From Pomphorhynchus laevis (Eukaryota; Acanthocephala; Palaeacanthocephala; Echinorhynchida; Pomphorhynchidae), in contig WNNJ02002755.1 in assembly GCA_012934845.2 (NCBI GenBank), positions 186,001-250,000 of the forward strand: 64,000 bases of DNA, in the 5' to 3' direction. The notes below the pieces were generated by a model, which was given only the letters and a program-made list of their open reading frames with translations, made no database searches and had not been told where the DNA came from. Each line of letters starts with the position of its first letter. The stretch's first letter is position 1. Of the stretch, positions 29,321-41,060 are shown piece after piece. Both the position numbers and the translations under genes were made by a program.

Positions 29321-31990
29321 TCCACCTCCTTATCTCCACAGTCACGTCTCAACCACGATGTTTTCACCTTCATATCCATCTTCTCGTCTCTGTAACTGCG
29401 GATAAACCATCCTTTTTCAAGGACATCTCTCCTGTCGCATTCATCCGCCTGAACAAATCTTCTCAATCTAATCCTTCTAAGCTCTTCTCATGAAAATTGT
29501 TTTTAAGCATCACTCTCAATCGTCCACTGTCTCCTCCCAACGATTTGAACTCATCTACTATTCTGCCAGTCACATTTTTCCCGATTTCACCCCTTCCAAA
29601 ATAGCTAAACTTTCTTCTGCCTTTATCGAAAAACGCCGTGTCGAAGAAAAGGACAAAACATCTCTCTTTATCCGAAACATCGACGGAAATTTTCAAGTTG
29701 TCCACACCAGCCCCAAAATTCTATGGCGCTCCATATCCTCTCTGTGTATTCTCCTCTAGCCCGTATCAAAACCACACACAGATTCCGCCTCGGCCTTCTC
29801 AACACTAGGTATATTCTCTATAAATCCGATCTCAACATCAACCTATTCACCAAGCAATTTATCGATATTTTCTGCCTCACCAAATCCTTGCAATCTGATT
29901 CCGACGACCTCTTTTTACCGTCTGATCTCTGCCGGTTACTCACTGGTCGAATCCGATGGCCCTCTCAGCTCATCCCCTTCTAAATTCTTTAAACAACTCC
30001 CCTTTGCAGTCCTTACTCTTTTGAATTGCGCACTTGTCGTTCTTCTAGCCCTATCATTCTAAATTTTGCCATTATATACGGTTCGGGTTTATCAGCTCCT
30101 ACCTAGTTATTTTTTTACCGATCACGCTGACCTCCTGTCCAACTGTTCTTAGTCCTCCATCCATTCACTAGTTCTTTTCAACTTCAACATCCGCCACAAC
30201 CGACTTTCTTCGACCGATTCCATCCGGTTTCATCAACATTTCGTTCAACTACGACTACAAACTCATATCCATTGTCTTCACACATATCTTGGCGGGGCAC
30301 TCAACATTGTCCCCAATTGTTTTCCTACCTACACCTCACTGTCCACCTCTGATCCTGGTCTATCCGATCACTTTCTCGTATCCCTTGATCGCACTTCAAA
30401 TAACACCCCCGCTTCACACACCTACCATCCAACGTCGCACGGTGAGAAATCTTGACCTCCCCTTATCCGCTCTGTTTTACTCAAATCGTCTCTATCCTCT
30501 CCCGATCTTGCCTTTCTTTTCGAATCTGAACTCACATACACTCTTGATATTCTCTTGCCCTTCAAACCTCACCCTCACCGTTACTTGCACCGTGTCCCAT
30601 TGTTTGGCATTCAATACCTACTCTCAAAGCGTCGACTCCATCATACTTTTCGAGTCTATCATCGCTTTCTCAGACGTGATATCCACTCTTTAACTCCGTT
30701 TCTCCGTGATTCTCACCTTGCTCTTCGCCGGCCTCATCTCAAACTACTACGCACCAAATACAACTCCTGGCAGCATAAAATTATCACTTCATTCAACTCT
30801 AAGTATCTCTGGTATACTTTCAACTTAATCCTTACTCTTTATTCTTTATCTTGCAGCATCAATCCACATAATTATTCGTTATTTTTCCAGACCAAAGTAT
30901 TTACGTTGCTCTTTCACACCCCTGTATCCACCCTATCATAATCCTCCACGCCTATCATTATCCTCCCGGAACTCTTTCATTTTATCACTGTCTCACAGTG
31001 AGAAGATGTCTCATATGTCCTTATGTCCATTCCCAACAAAACCCCATCTACCGATCACCTGCCTACCCCCATACTTAAATCCATATGCTCATTGGTATCC
31101 TCTTTCCTGACCATCTTGTTTAACTCGTCCATTCGAAATCGTATATTTCCTTAAAACTAGAAATCCGCAATCGTTCGTCCACTCTTTAAGAAACAATCGT
31201 TCGACCTCTTCCTTATAGCTATCGCCTCATTTCACTTCTCCCTACTCTTTCTAAGCTATTAGAACGCTTCATGTTAATACAGATCAACACTTATCTCTCT
31301 GCATCCAATCTGTATCCTCCTTTCCAATCCGCTCCCCGCTCAAATCACTCCCTCCAAATCGCCTGCATAAAAATTTACAACGGCCTAATTATTTCTCGTG
31401 CAAGGCTCTATATAGTGTTCTCATCCTCCTTGACCTCTCCTCTGCCTTCGGCATCGTCGACCACTCCATCCTCCTTTCTCGCCTTCGTTATGATTACGGT
31501 TTTTCTTTCTCCTCCGTAGCATGGTTTGCTTCATATCTATGCGACCGTTCCTTTCGCGTCTGTTCTAATTCATCATCCTTCCATCCTATATCTATTTTCT
31601 GCGGAATCTTACAAGGTTCAGTCCTAGTTCCCTTGCTTTTCTCTCTTCTGCTTGACAATATCTCTCCGTTTACCAAACCTTACTCCTTTAATGTCATGCA
31701 ATAAGCCGATAACATACTCATTTATGCATACGCATCCGCCCTTTACATACACGATATACACATTTCTCCTTCCAAGTTTCTTTCTTCTATCTACAAACGT
31801 CTCTTTCATCTTCATCTCGTTCTAAACTCGACAAGTTCAAAATTATGTTGATACTCCCCCGTCAGCCTAACATATCTGCTCCCTCTGTATATTTTGCTCA
31901 GCAATTATTTCCATAGTCGATAATCTCACTTTCTTAGGCTTCCGTTCGTCTAACTTAATTCTCCATTGCATACACCGTATCCGCGCTAAG
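29321..31990 (+). mobile_element. L2-A LINE, longest copy, 3'-truncated
   Basis: A frame with KLSSAFIEKRRVEEKDKTSL (29,490-29,759) probably belongs to ORF1. Next comes an EEP endonuclease start, RLGLLNTRYILYKSDLN, near 29,790. The EEP middle is at 30,180-30,435 (many frame changes). An endonuclease-RT linker is at about 30,650-30,800 (LKLLRTKYNSWQHKI), and RT blocks in pieces at 31,000-31,960 (AIVRPLFKKQS, then IVDNLTFLGFRSS). It carries more than six frame changes or stops and ends abruptly near 31,990. This is the only copy here to include the 5' half. Confidence 0.65.
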
Positions 31991-32084
31991 AATTCGAGAC
32001 ATATTACAAAGAATTCGAGACCGATTGTCTTCTTTCCAAAACGCTAAATGCATTGTTATATACTTGGCGTTTGTATATTTTAAT

Positions 32085-32220
32085 ATATAATTGTTGAAAG
32101 AAGAAAAGGCATTAGCCGACAAAACATCATAGTTGTTAAAACCAATATTTCGGTTTTCAAGCGAAACCATTTTTGGAAGCGAAAATATTGGTTTTAACAA
32201 TATTTCCGTAATATAACAGT
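32085..32220 (-). repeat. Repeat with AAGGCATTAGCCGAC core (inverted copy)
   Basis: The segment from GTTGAAAGAAGAAAAGGCAT through GTTTTAACAATATTT is the inverted partner of repeats at 33,424-33,520 and 33,540-33,660. It lies just before the CR1-B fragment, and the other copies just after it, so the three may flank that insertion. It is non-coding. Confidence 0.55.
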
Positions 32221-33430
32221 TCCTGAAAAGTATAGGCCGATAAGCCTTATGTGTGTGTTGTCGAATATTTGAACGGCTGCTCCTTAAGCACTTAATTGCA
32301 CACCTTAAAGCTAAGAATACACCTTCTAATACTCAACACGGCTTTTGCAAGTGTCACTCCACAACAACTAATTTAATGATATTTCACGACCATTTGATGC
32401 GCTGTCTGGATTTAGGTACTCCTGTCAATGTCATTTTCTTTGATTTTTCAGTCTTTTGACACTATAATACGCGCTCATTTGATAAAAAAACTTATCGATA
32501 TTGGATTGGACTGGTATAGTATATGGTGGATCAAGGAGTATCTTTCTAACATATACTGTTATGTTAGTGTAAATTCCACTTTGTCTAATCGTTTTTCTTC
32601 GAATTATGGCGTCCCTCAAGGGTATGTAATAGGGCCCACACTGTTCAGTATATACATCAATGATCTGCTTCCACATCTAAAATCTCGATGCTTGTTTTAC
32701 GCTGATGACCTAATAGTGTAGCCATATCGATAACTGACTCATATAAGGATCTTGGTGTTTGGGTACGACAAGATTTAAGCACTCGCATGCATACCGACTT
32801 CGTGTGCTCACAGTTCAGACGAGTCGTTGGTCTTCTCCGCCGGTCGCTTTTAAACGTTGATATTTTTTTGGACCATTTCTAACGCCTTGATTCTGAGTAA
32901 ACTTTGATATGCTTCACCATGATGTTACCATATTACTAAGAAAGAATGTAATTGCCTAGAAAATGTTTATCGCTACGCCACGAGATTAGTCCGTACTGTC
33001 AAACATTTGGAATATTAGGGATACACTTAGGTATCTAAAAATACATAGTCTTAGTTTCACGCGAATTCGTGCTGATATGTGCCTCGTATGGCATATTTTA
33101 CGTACTAAGGATCATCCATTGCGTCAGTTGTTGAGATTGCGAGATCAGCCCTCACTACGCGGACATTTCTTAATGCTTGAAACACTACGCCTATGCCACA
33201 TCCGTATCTCACTTTTTGCACAGAGAAATGTATCGGTATGGAATCAACTTTCCGATACGACTGTTAACTCTCGTAATATTCATGTGTTCAAGCTGGAGTT
33301 GGATAAATATTTAGCCAAGATAATCGATTTTGATCTGTGAAGTTTTACTTTGATTTCCTGTGATGAAACTTGTAAAGAGTCTTTGACTCACTGTGTTGTC
33401 TATATAATAATAACAACAACAATAATGTTC
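32221..33430 (+). mobile_element. CR1-type LINE, 5'-truncated (CR1-B)
   Basis: The copy starts in the RT finger (near RPISLMCVCCRIFERLL) and continues with QHGFCKCHSTTTNLM, NYGVPQGYVIGPTLFSIYIN, and LFYADDLIV. The FDFSKAFD box region is frame-shifted near 32,450. After an internal deletion near 32,720 the C-terminal SYKDLGVW piece and the frame 33,077-33,340 (with SVWNQLSDTTV) follow. The tail has GAGTCTTTGACTCACTG and ATAATAACAACAACAATAAT. It is dead, with at least three lesions. Confidence 0.78.
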
Positions 33431-33660
33431 TGTCGGCGGATGCCTTTTCTTCTTTCAACAATAATGTGGACCGACACCCTCAACTCTTTTTCAAATTTAT
33501 AATTTTTTATAATAATTTATAATTTATTATTTTTTCCAAGCGAAACTATTCTGGAAACCAAAATATTGGTTTTAGCAACAACGTTCTGTCGGCGGATGCC
33601 TTTTCTTTTTTTAACAATAATGTAGACCGATATCATCGACTCTCTTTCAAATTTATATTA
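33424..33660 (+). repeat. Two direct copies of the CGGCGGATGCCTTTTCTT repeat
   Basis: Copies at about 33,424-33,520 and 33,580-33,660 share GTTCTGTCGGCGGATGCC, then a run up to CTTTCAAATTTAT. Between them lies CCAAGCGAAACTATTCTGG, which also occurs inverted at 32,150-32,195. Confidence 0.6.
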
Positions 33661-33784
33661 TAATATTTTATTCGATTTGAAAAAGTAACAAATACAATAA
33701 ATATTTTGCTGGAATTATACAAAACTATCAATTAGTTAGATTAGTTTAGGCTATTAGATTGGTTTAAATTTCATTTTATGTATA

Positions 33785-34025
33785 ACATCACATTTAGACA
33801 AGATGGATATCCTGGATTTGGACACATGTATATTCTGAGCTAAGAAAGTTAAATAAGCGTGATTTTTATTCTGTATTTGTGTACTACGATAACGTAATAT
33901 TTATAGAATTAACAATACAGCAAAATCCTTGCTTGCTCGGTGAATGTCATCTTACATAGTGGATATTCTGGATTCAAACACATGTATATTCAGAGTTAAG
34001 AAAGTCAAATAAGTCTAATTTGTAT
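33785..34025 (+). repeat. Direct duplication of about 90 bp
   Basis: The segment GGATATCCTGGATTTGGACA through TATTCTGTATTT (about 33,803-33,879) recurs with differences at about 33,960-34,035, some 155 bp on. Confidence 0.6.
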
Positions 34026-34221
34026 TCTGTATTTATTATTAATGTTTCAACAGCACATAAAAACATGGCTTAATTGGCTGGTTCACTGCAGAAAAAAAGA
34101 AAATATAATAAAAGTATCACAAATACGGAAAAGCAGATTTCCCCATGGCATCCTCCATCCGTAATTTCTTTTTGAATTCGTTGATATTGCTACTGCACAC
34201 TGTTGACTCTCCAAGCCTATT

Positions 34222-34734
34222 CTACAGAGATACAACTCGCCGATCAAATTGGACAGCTCGTGATTTTCTTATCCTTTCACGTCGCAGGGTTAAACCATGG
34301 CCTCGGAGGATATTGGATGAGCGCAAATGAATACAATCTCGAAGTGGATGATCCAAATCATTAAGAATTTGCCAGACCATACTCATATCGATGTACCGGC
34401 GGGTCCACGTGACATTCTCAAGTCTAAGTGCTTTTAATCGATTAGGGTACGACAAAAATTTTAGTTGCGGTGCTAGCTTGGTAGCTCTATGAAGTACCCT
34501 CTCTGAACTAATATGTTCTTTTGAATTTTGGGGATACACACACGGCGCAGCATATAGAAGACGGCTCAACACATGAGCAAAGATTAGCGGACGTAGGGCA
34601 AATTGATTGAGTGCAATGAAAGTGCGTCGAAGTTGACCGATTATCCTCAACGCATTTGAACAAGCATGTTCAGTATGTGTGACGGTACTCAAATCACTGT
34701 TTATCCACATTCCCAAGTCCTTATATTTGTTCAC
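34222..34734 (-). CDS. CR1-C ORF2 C-terminal part
   Basis: A 170-codon frame carries the RT thumb and C-terminus: NKYKDLGMWINSDLST, LRPLIFAHVLSRLLYAAPC, then ERVLHRATKLAPQL. It is separated from the main ORF2 frame by the TAA at 34,753-34,755 and the frame change near 34,900. The same C-terminal motifs (MVWQILNDLDHPLR) occur in CR1-B, so CR1-B and CR1-C are related. Confidence 0.75.
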   Translation of the reverse strand: MNKYKDLGMWINSDLSTVTHTEHACSNALRIIGQLRRTFIALNQFALRPLIFAHVLSRLLYAAPCVYPQNSKEHISSERVLHRATKLAPQLKFLSYPNRLKALRLENVTWTRRYIDMSMVWQILNDLDHPLRDCIHLRSSNILRGHGLTLRRERIRKSRAVQFDRRVVSL

Positions 34735-34886
34735 TCGTTCTATATCACTGCTTTAAAAGCTATAATTAACTAAAGATTGAGCATTTCCGCCACAAACACG
34801 TAAATGTTTGCATTTTGATATATTGTCAATCAGCCTATTGAGCAGAGCCCAATTTTCGACTTCATCGATATCCTGTTGCAGTATAA

Positions 34887-37106
34887 CTATATCACTGGGT
34901 GAACGAATTGCCCCCAGATTTTCAAATCGTCTGCATATAAAAGCATCCGAGAATCAATAAATTCCGGGAGATCGTTGATGTAGACACTAAATAACAATGG
35001 ACCCAATACTGAACCTTGAGGCACCCCTATATTACATGGCCGCGAAGAAGAGTCAAAATTATCTACATGCACACAATAACTACGATTGCTTAAAAACGAT
35101 TCAATCCATCTAACAAGCAAAAATGGAATGTCACTTTTCTCTAGTTTATTTAGGAGGAATCTATGGTCTACTCTGTCAAATGCCTTAGAGAAATCGAAGA
35201 ATATGATGTCAGTAGCAATGGATACGGCTTTATTAGCTGACCAATCAAAATGGGCTGCGAGTAGATTAGTAACTGTCGAATAACCCTTACGGAAACCATG
35301 TTGCTCAGAAGCTATTACATTATTCTCACTATAAAACTTGACCATATAACCATGTATAATTCGCTCTAACATTCTACAATATAAGCAAGTAATACTTTCT
35401 GGCCTGTAATTGTCTACAGAAGATCTATCACCATTCTTGAAGATGGGGTGAATGATCGATTGTTTCCACTCTTTTGGAAGAGTCGTATCAATAATAGATT
35501 GTCGAAATATGTTACAAAGTGGTGTATATATTGAGTCTGCTATTCGACGAAGATATATCGAAGGTAACAAATCAGCACCTTTGGAGTTTGTCTCTTTAAG
35601 ACGATGCAGTTCAGCTAAAACTTTCTCAGGAGTTATCAAATTAGCTATGTCTAAACTAGGATATGAAACACTAGCACCTCTTATCGTCTCACTGTTCTGG
35701 ATAGGTTCAGAATACTCGTTTGTAGTATAGTTGTCCAAGTAAAAATGCCTTGAGAACATCTCAGCAAGGTCGTCTTCAATAACGCTATCAAAATATTGGC
35801 CAATTGTTTTATTAGCGTTCCTACTACTATTCACATATAGAAAGAGAGCTTTGGGATCATGTCTACAACTATGAGCTAGACCATTTTCAAATAAATAGCG
35901 CTTATGTCGCTTTAAAGAATTGAAGAAATTTCTCGCCTGCTTATAAACACCATATTCACAAAACCCACCCTTAAAGCATTTGAAACTGAAGTCACGAGCC
36001 TTCATCGCAGTAGCCAGCTCAGTATCAAACCAACGAGCGCTTTTCCGACTAGTCTTAGACTTCAAAGGTGAGAATTTTACCATTAGAGAATAAAGCGTCA
36101 CGCGAAAATGATCCCAGGCCTCGTCAACTCCGACAACAGCCGGATCAGGCCAACTTACTCTATGCAGCTTTGATGTAATAGCATCATAGTTCGCCCGAAA
36201 AACATTAATCTGACGTTTGTACCGAGCATGATGAAACACCCTCATTTGTAAATTTAGCAAAACTTTAACTACACAGTGATCAGACAAACCAACAGGAGAA
36301 TCATATTGGATACTACTGATTAATTGACTGTTTGTCGATAGGCAAAGATCAAGAAGGGAAGAACTACAACTTGAAAAGCGAGTATGTAAATCAACAAATT
36401 GAGCAAGACCACAATAAGCAAAACACTCCATAAGGTCACAAGATTCACTATCACAAGTAGGAAGAACCGTATTCGAAGTCCATTCAACATCTGGCATATT
36501 CAGATCCCCAATTATCACAGTATCACAATCTCCTCGCGTATACAACTCTATCTCTTCAATAAGTTTCTCAGATATTGCCTTAGGAGCACGATACACAAGA
36601 CCCAGTATGATGGGTGAGCTGTTATCAAACTTCACCTGACACCACAAACTCTCAACTCTATCAATAGACGACTTACTCAAAACACGCACATTAACTTCGT
36701 CTCTCATAAAGAGAGCTACGCCACCACCCCTACCCCCTATCCGATCACTACGGAACAAAGAATAGCCTGGGATGGATACCTCAGCATCGGATACATCACA
36801 ATTAAGCCAAGATTCTGTAATACCAACTATAATTGGATTAACAGACTCGATCCTAAACTTTAGCTCATCGACTTTCTGTAACAAGCTCCGAACATTACAA
36901 TAAAATATATTATGACTTTTATTCACACCAGTACGAGTAGTAATATCATCTCTAGCAATCTGACACACTTCAGATCCCAAATCAGCTAGGCACTTATATG
37001 CTATAAGACCTTGCCAAAACCCTCCACATTCACGAGAGGCGATACATTTAGTGGGGACCAACTGATTCGAATGCGTCGCCTCACTACTTGAAAATTTTGC
37101 ACACAT
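34887..37106 (-). CDS. CR1-C ORF2: endonuclease and reverse transcriptase, 739 codons
   Basis: The start overlaps the end of ORF1 as in CR1-A. EEP motifs: YCNVRSLLQKVDELKF, VGITESWLNCDVSD, RSDRIGGRGGGVALF, VIIGDLNMPDVEW (GDLN in place of GDFN), and VGLSDHCVVKV. RT motifs: NSKGADLLPSIYLRRI, DNYRPESITCLYCRMLERI, QHGFRKGYSTVTNLL, FFDFSKAFDRVDH, IGVPQGSVLGPLLFSVYIN, and LLYADDLKIW. The frame runs out 9 codons after the YADD box through a frame change, so the thumb is in another frame. Confidence 0.85.
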   Translation of the reverse strand: MCAKFSSSEATHSNQLVPTKCIASRECGGFWQGLIAYKCLADLGSEVCQIARDDITTRTGVNKSHNIFYCNVRSLLQKVDELKFRIESVNPIIVGITESWLNCDVSDAEVSIPGYSLFRSDRIGGRGGGVALFMRDEVNVRVLSKSSIDRVESLWCQVKFDNSSPIILGLVYRAPKAISEKLIEEIELYTRGDCDTVIIGDLNMPDVEWTSNTVLPTCDSESCDLMECFAYCGLAQFVDLHTRFSSCSSSLLDLCLSTNSQLISSIQYDSPVGLSDHCVVKVLLNLQMRVFHHARYKRQINVFRANYDAITSKLHRVSWPDPAVVGVDEAWDHFRVTLYSLMVKFSPLKSKTSRKSARWFDTELATAMKARDFSFKCFKGGFCEYGVYKQARNFFNSLKRHKRYLFENGLAHSCRHDPKALFLYVNSSRNANKTIGQYFDSVIEDDLAEMFSRHFYLDNYTTNEYSEPIQNSETIRGASVSYPSLDIANLITPEKVLAELHRLKETNSKGADLLPSIYLRRIADSIYTPLCNIFRQSIIDTTLPKEWKQSIIHPIFKNGDRSSVDNYRPESITCLYCRMLERIIHGYMVKFYSENNVIASEQHGFRKGYSTVTNLLAAHFDWSANKAVSIATDIIFFDFSKAFDRVDHRFLLNKLEKSDIPFLLVRWIESFLSNRSYCVHVDNFDSSSRPCNIGVPQGSVLGPLLFSVYINDLPEFIDSRMLLYADDLKIWGQFVHPVI

Positions 37107-37945
37107 AGATTGCTCTCACCAAGTGCAACACGAGATGCAAGTTCTTTCTTAGCTTGATACAATTTCTCCCTTTGAAAAGCGTCAAGATCTTTCAAGAGAC
37201 TAACATGGGATTCTTTTAAACGATATGAATTCCGAAGAATTAACTCAGCATGCGATTGCTCCCTAAATACGGCCTTGAGTAAACGCGGCCTATTACTAAG
37301 TGTATCACGCTTACCCAGTCGAAATAATGCAACGAGTTTAACACGTTTGACAATATCCACATTGCAAGAACCAAGTACCTGCGTCAATATAAATCTCACA
37401 CTCTGGACGTCCTCGTTAAGACGTACTTGTGCGTTCTCAAATAAAGATTCTCTTACATTGGCCAGAATAACAGATCTACATCGATCAGCGGTGTGTTTCC
37501 TATTATTACCAATTTGCAATTCGAGACTGTCACGTGACACTGCGGATAGTGTATGTTGACTTATCGCTGATGCTTGTTCCTTCTTTTTGACAGTCCCATT
37601 ATCAGACATATGACCATGACTATGAGAAACACGATCAAACGCACGACTAAAATCGAACAGAATAACATCAACTGCCTTTCCTTGAGACATGGATTCAATC
37701 CAGGCCTCACGGGCAGACAAAAGATTGGTAAGGCAAGAACGTCTTTTTCTGAAGCCATGTTGCATAAATCTATGCTGACCTGATATGCTCAAGTGTCTGA
37801 ATATATGTTCGTGGATGATCCTTTCCAGTACCTTACCCAAATGACTTGTAAGACTTATAGCTCGATAGCTGTCTGCTAACCGCGGGTCACCCTTTTTGAA
37901 TACTGGCGCTACGATCGCACTCTTCCATTCAGACGGTACCTTCAT
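37001..37945 (-). CDS. Chimeric frame: CR1-D RT joined to CR1-C ORF1
   Basis: Residues 1 to about 108 are a CR1 reverse transcriptase (WKSAIVAPVFKKGD, QHGFRKRRSCLTNLLSARE, LFDFSRAFDRVSH). From about residue 110 (SHGHMSDNG) the frame continues as a CR1 ORF1 with the conserved C-terminal domain: LFRLGKRDTLSNRPRLLKAV, then GESNLCVQNFQVVRRR. No known LINE protein has this order. The join at about 37,620 marks the 5' truncation point of CR1-C against CR1-D, and the shared frame is probably accidental. Confidence 0.75.
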   Translation of the reverse strand: MKVPSEWKSAIVAPVFKKGDPRLADSYRAISLTSHLGKVLERIIHEHIFRHLSISGQHRFMQHGFRKRRSCLTNLLSAREAWIESMSQGKAVDVILFDFSRAFDRVSHSHGHMSDNGTVKKKEQASAISQHTLSAVSRDSLELQIGNNRKHTADRCRSVILANVRESLFENAQVRLNEDVQSVRFILTQVLGSCNVDIVKRVKLVALFRLGKRDTLSNRPRLLKAVFREQSHAELILRNSYRLKESHVSLLKDLDAFQREKLYQAKKELASRVALGESNLCVQNFQVVRRRIRISWSPLNVSPLVNVEGFGKVL

Positions 37946-40900
37946 GCTATCCAGAGATGCCTAAAACAAGCTAGTGACCGGAGGAGCCAAATGTTGACTT
38001 AACACCCTGAGTAGATGCGGATGAATATCATCAGGACCTGAAGAAGATGAAGACGACAAATGTGATAACCTCCAAGCCACATCATCCACATTGAATACAA
38101 TGGGAGCACTAATGCATGTAGGAAAACTGACTGACTGAACACTATCTTCTATGGTCGTACTAGCATTATGTAGGCCAAATGCATTAGCAAACTCATTAGC
38201 AACGTCAGAAGGGGAATCAAGCAACTTACCGTTTGATGATAATCTAGTGATTGCACAATAAGTACGCGTTGTTTGACGAACATATGACCAAAAGCGTTTT
38301 GGCGAGCTATTTAAAGATTGCACAATTTGGTCCTCATACTCCATACGTTTCTTAATTTGAGGCGTTTATATGCATTGCGAGCAAGTTTGAATTGAGCAAT
38401 CAAATTACCTTTGTGTCTACACTTTCTGAACAAAGTGTTGCGTTTTTTGAGAGTTTCACGTAGACTACTGTCAAACCACGGAGGCTTTTTATGAGCAGTT
38501 TTACGTATTAATCTACGAGGAGCAAAATCGTCAGATATATGAATTAGTAAATCTCGAATGAAATGCCAAAGTTCCTGGCTTCCAACATTACTACACTCAA
38601 AGTTTTACGAGGACACAAACTGTTATAACATCTCAACATCAACATGATGACATGATCTCTTCGTCAATGCAGGTTTGGCATCGACTGCAAGAATATCTGA
38701 AGCTATAATCAGCTTAAACACCAAAACACAGTGATCACTTCCTCTTATTGAAGGATTATGGGATAGGTCACATATCTGACCATCTCGTTGAGAAAATACA
38801 AGATCAAGTATAGAACGTACTCGATCAGTGCCAAATCTAGTAGGAGCAGATACATGCTGAGTGCGTAATTGATTAATACCAAGAACTCCCATAGATTCTT
38901 ATCCTCACTAAAACAGTTACCAATAATACTGTTGCCATCTTGATCAATCACCAGGGTCGGTAGATTAAAACCACCAACTAAGATGAACGAGTGATCACGT
39001 CAACTACAAGCTCTAGTTAAAATATGCATCAGCTCATCATCTAAAATTGCTGATTTGGGTGTTCGATAAAGAACACCAAATGAAACGTGGAGGCTATATG
39101 TAACAAGATCAACTATTAAGCACTCACAAGTTCCTTCTCCGTTTGAATATCTTACTATATTGCTCATAACGTTCTTACCCTGAACATAAAGTGCTACTCC
39201 ACCACCCCTCTTAGGAGGGCATCTATCTGAACGTAATAATTGATAACCTGGAATAGATACTACGTTATCAAGAATGGCATCGTGTAACCACGTCTCAGAA
39301 ATAGCCAACACATCTGTATGCATAGAATGCGTCCAAACTCTAACGTCATCAAGATTCGAAATTAAACTACGAATATTAGTGTAGCCAATGATAGGAGCAC
39401 GTTGAGACGTGCAACCCAGAGAATGCACATCAGCATTCGGAATCAAACAATCGAAGCAAATGAGATCGCCCTCGTTACGAGTGGACGCCAACGCACAAAC
39501 GGCCTTTTCCGGACAACTCGAAAATCCCGAATAACTAGGTTATCTTCTCCCTCCAAAATGCGACGATTCAACTCAATCCTAGCTTCCCTCATAATGCTTA
39601 TTTCCTCCATCGAATAATCAGGACGGATACGAACTATATCACCACGCAATTTGTTCGAAACAGACATCACGAATCCAGCATGTTCATTAGTTTCAAATAC
39701 CACCTTTAACAACCTCGGGAAATCCAACCGCTTACCTAAACGATATAGATTAAGCATTTGTCCGACAAAGTCGCGGCTCTCGCATGCGCATATCTGAGTT
39801 AATACGGAATGTACATGGTCTAAATCCGCGTCCAGTTTTCTCCGCTTGATGTATGATGATGGAGCCTCAGGCACATTTTGAAGGATTAGGCATCGATTTT
39901 GCGAGGCGCTACGCGCTTTACCCGATTGATTCGCTTTTTTGGTTTACCATTCATAATGTGACTTGAACTAAGATTGTGAGGATTACGAATATGCGATGAA
40001 CTTTGCTCTCCCCGATCATTGCAACTTTTTGCCATCAAATCTTCAGACACTTTGAGACCATCAGCAACAGCAAGTGCAACCAACTCACGACTTGTCGCCA
40101 CTACTTGATTTTCAGATGTTTTTACAGTTGATTGTGAGTCTGATTCTATGGAACGCGTGCTATTTGAGAAACTGTCAGTAGAACCATCAATCGATTCGGA
40201 TTGATCACGCAGTTTCTCGTTTTGGACTAAACGGGTATCCAGAGAATAAGCAGGGTGAGCTTTGGTTTTGACGGAGATCGGAGAGCGGCAAGGGCGAATC
40301 CCATCACTGAATTCTTTGACACCTGGGAAGGTCAATTCTTTGCCCGCGGGGCTATTGCTGGAGATGCTCTGGTGAACCTCTTCGGTCACTGTACCGCACA
40401 TGCGTGAGTGCTTACTGCCCCTTGTCCAGATGCGAATCGACCTAACCTGTTCGCTAGTATCTCTCGACCAATTGATAGGTGTACATAAAATATCTTCTGA
40501 GGAAAGGCAGAGTTTATTCAATATCAAGTGATTCGATTGGTGAGGTTTTGAAGAAGAGGATGATATCAACTTTGTGATCTGATTTCTGAGATCATCAATT
40601 TGTGCTCAGAGTTCATTGATTTGATATGTTGCACAGAACCCACACGTGAAATGGCCACAGTTCACTGCCTGATATTCAATAGGGTGAACAAGGATGCTCC
40701 AGCATTGACAATCTTTTTGATCGCAAGCCACCTGTTTTTCAGAATATTGCACTGTTTGGTCAGGGACACGCTGCTTTCTGCGATTGCGCTTGTTTGCCAC
40801 CGTTATTTTCGTCATTGTCAACTTCATTATGGATGTCCAATGATTGTATGTTATGTACTTTATGTTTCGTACTTCTCGTCCTAATGTAACTCGTACGCAG

Positions 40901-41060
40901 AAGTTGGTGTAAAGTAGGTTTGATTAATGGTAATATAATCCCGGTAACTAGTCAAGCAATTCGTAATTTTATCGTAAGGTTGTCGTAATGTTGTCGTGAG
41001 GTTGTCGTGAGGTTGTCGTGAGGTTGTCGAGCGTATGTTATTTTATTGTTTTTATTTTAG
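37620..41060 (-). mobile_element. CR1-type LINE (CR1-D), 3' part replaced
   Basis: From its 5' region (five 11-bp repeats at about 40,975-41,028) the element carries ORF1 in three frames: zinc module 40,606-40,827 (CDQKDCQCW ... FTCGFCA), middle 39,886-40,569 and C-terminal domain 39,443-39,874 (LYRLGKRLDFPRLLKVVFE). The endonuclease follows (39,000-39,491, YTNIRSLISNLDDVRVW; 38,623-38,892, IRGSDHCVLVF), then the linker and RT start (37,961-38,344; 37,620-37,945). At least five lesions. The RT is cut off after FDFSRAFDRV. Confidence 0.8.
40975..41028. repeat. 11-bp minisatellite, five copies
   Basis: Five copies of about GTGAGGTTGTC in the 5' region of CR1-D; the last three are identical. 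Confidence 0.75.

Larger units (their letters stand above)
34030..37620 (-). mobile_element. CR1-type LINE (CR1-C), nearly complete
   Basis: On the minus strand the element starts inside ORF1 (about 37,620, MSDNGTVKKK...), has ORF1 to 37,001, ORF2 from 37,106, and a 3' UTR ending near 34,040 with CTGTTGAAACATTAATAATA. ORF2 has two lesions: a frame change near 34,900, just after the YADD box, and a TAA at 34,753-34,755. It is otherwise in good order, so of fairly recent origin. At its 5' side it joins the RT of CR1-D in one continuous frame (see 37,001-37,945). Confidence 0.8.

Noticed and set aside
29272-29705. Minus-strand charged ORFs
   Set aside because: They are the reverse reading of the L2-A ORF1/endonuclease region.
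32150-32200. Another hammerhead from an AGCGAAACC box
   Set aside because: No CUGANGA box or matching stem lies within reach; the same is true of the box at 33,540.
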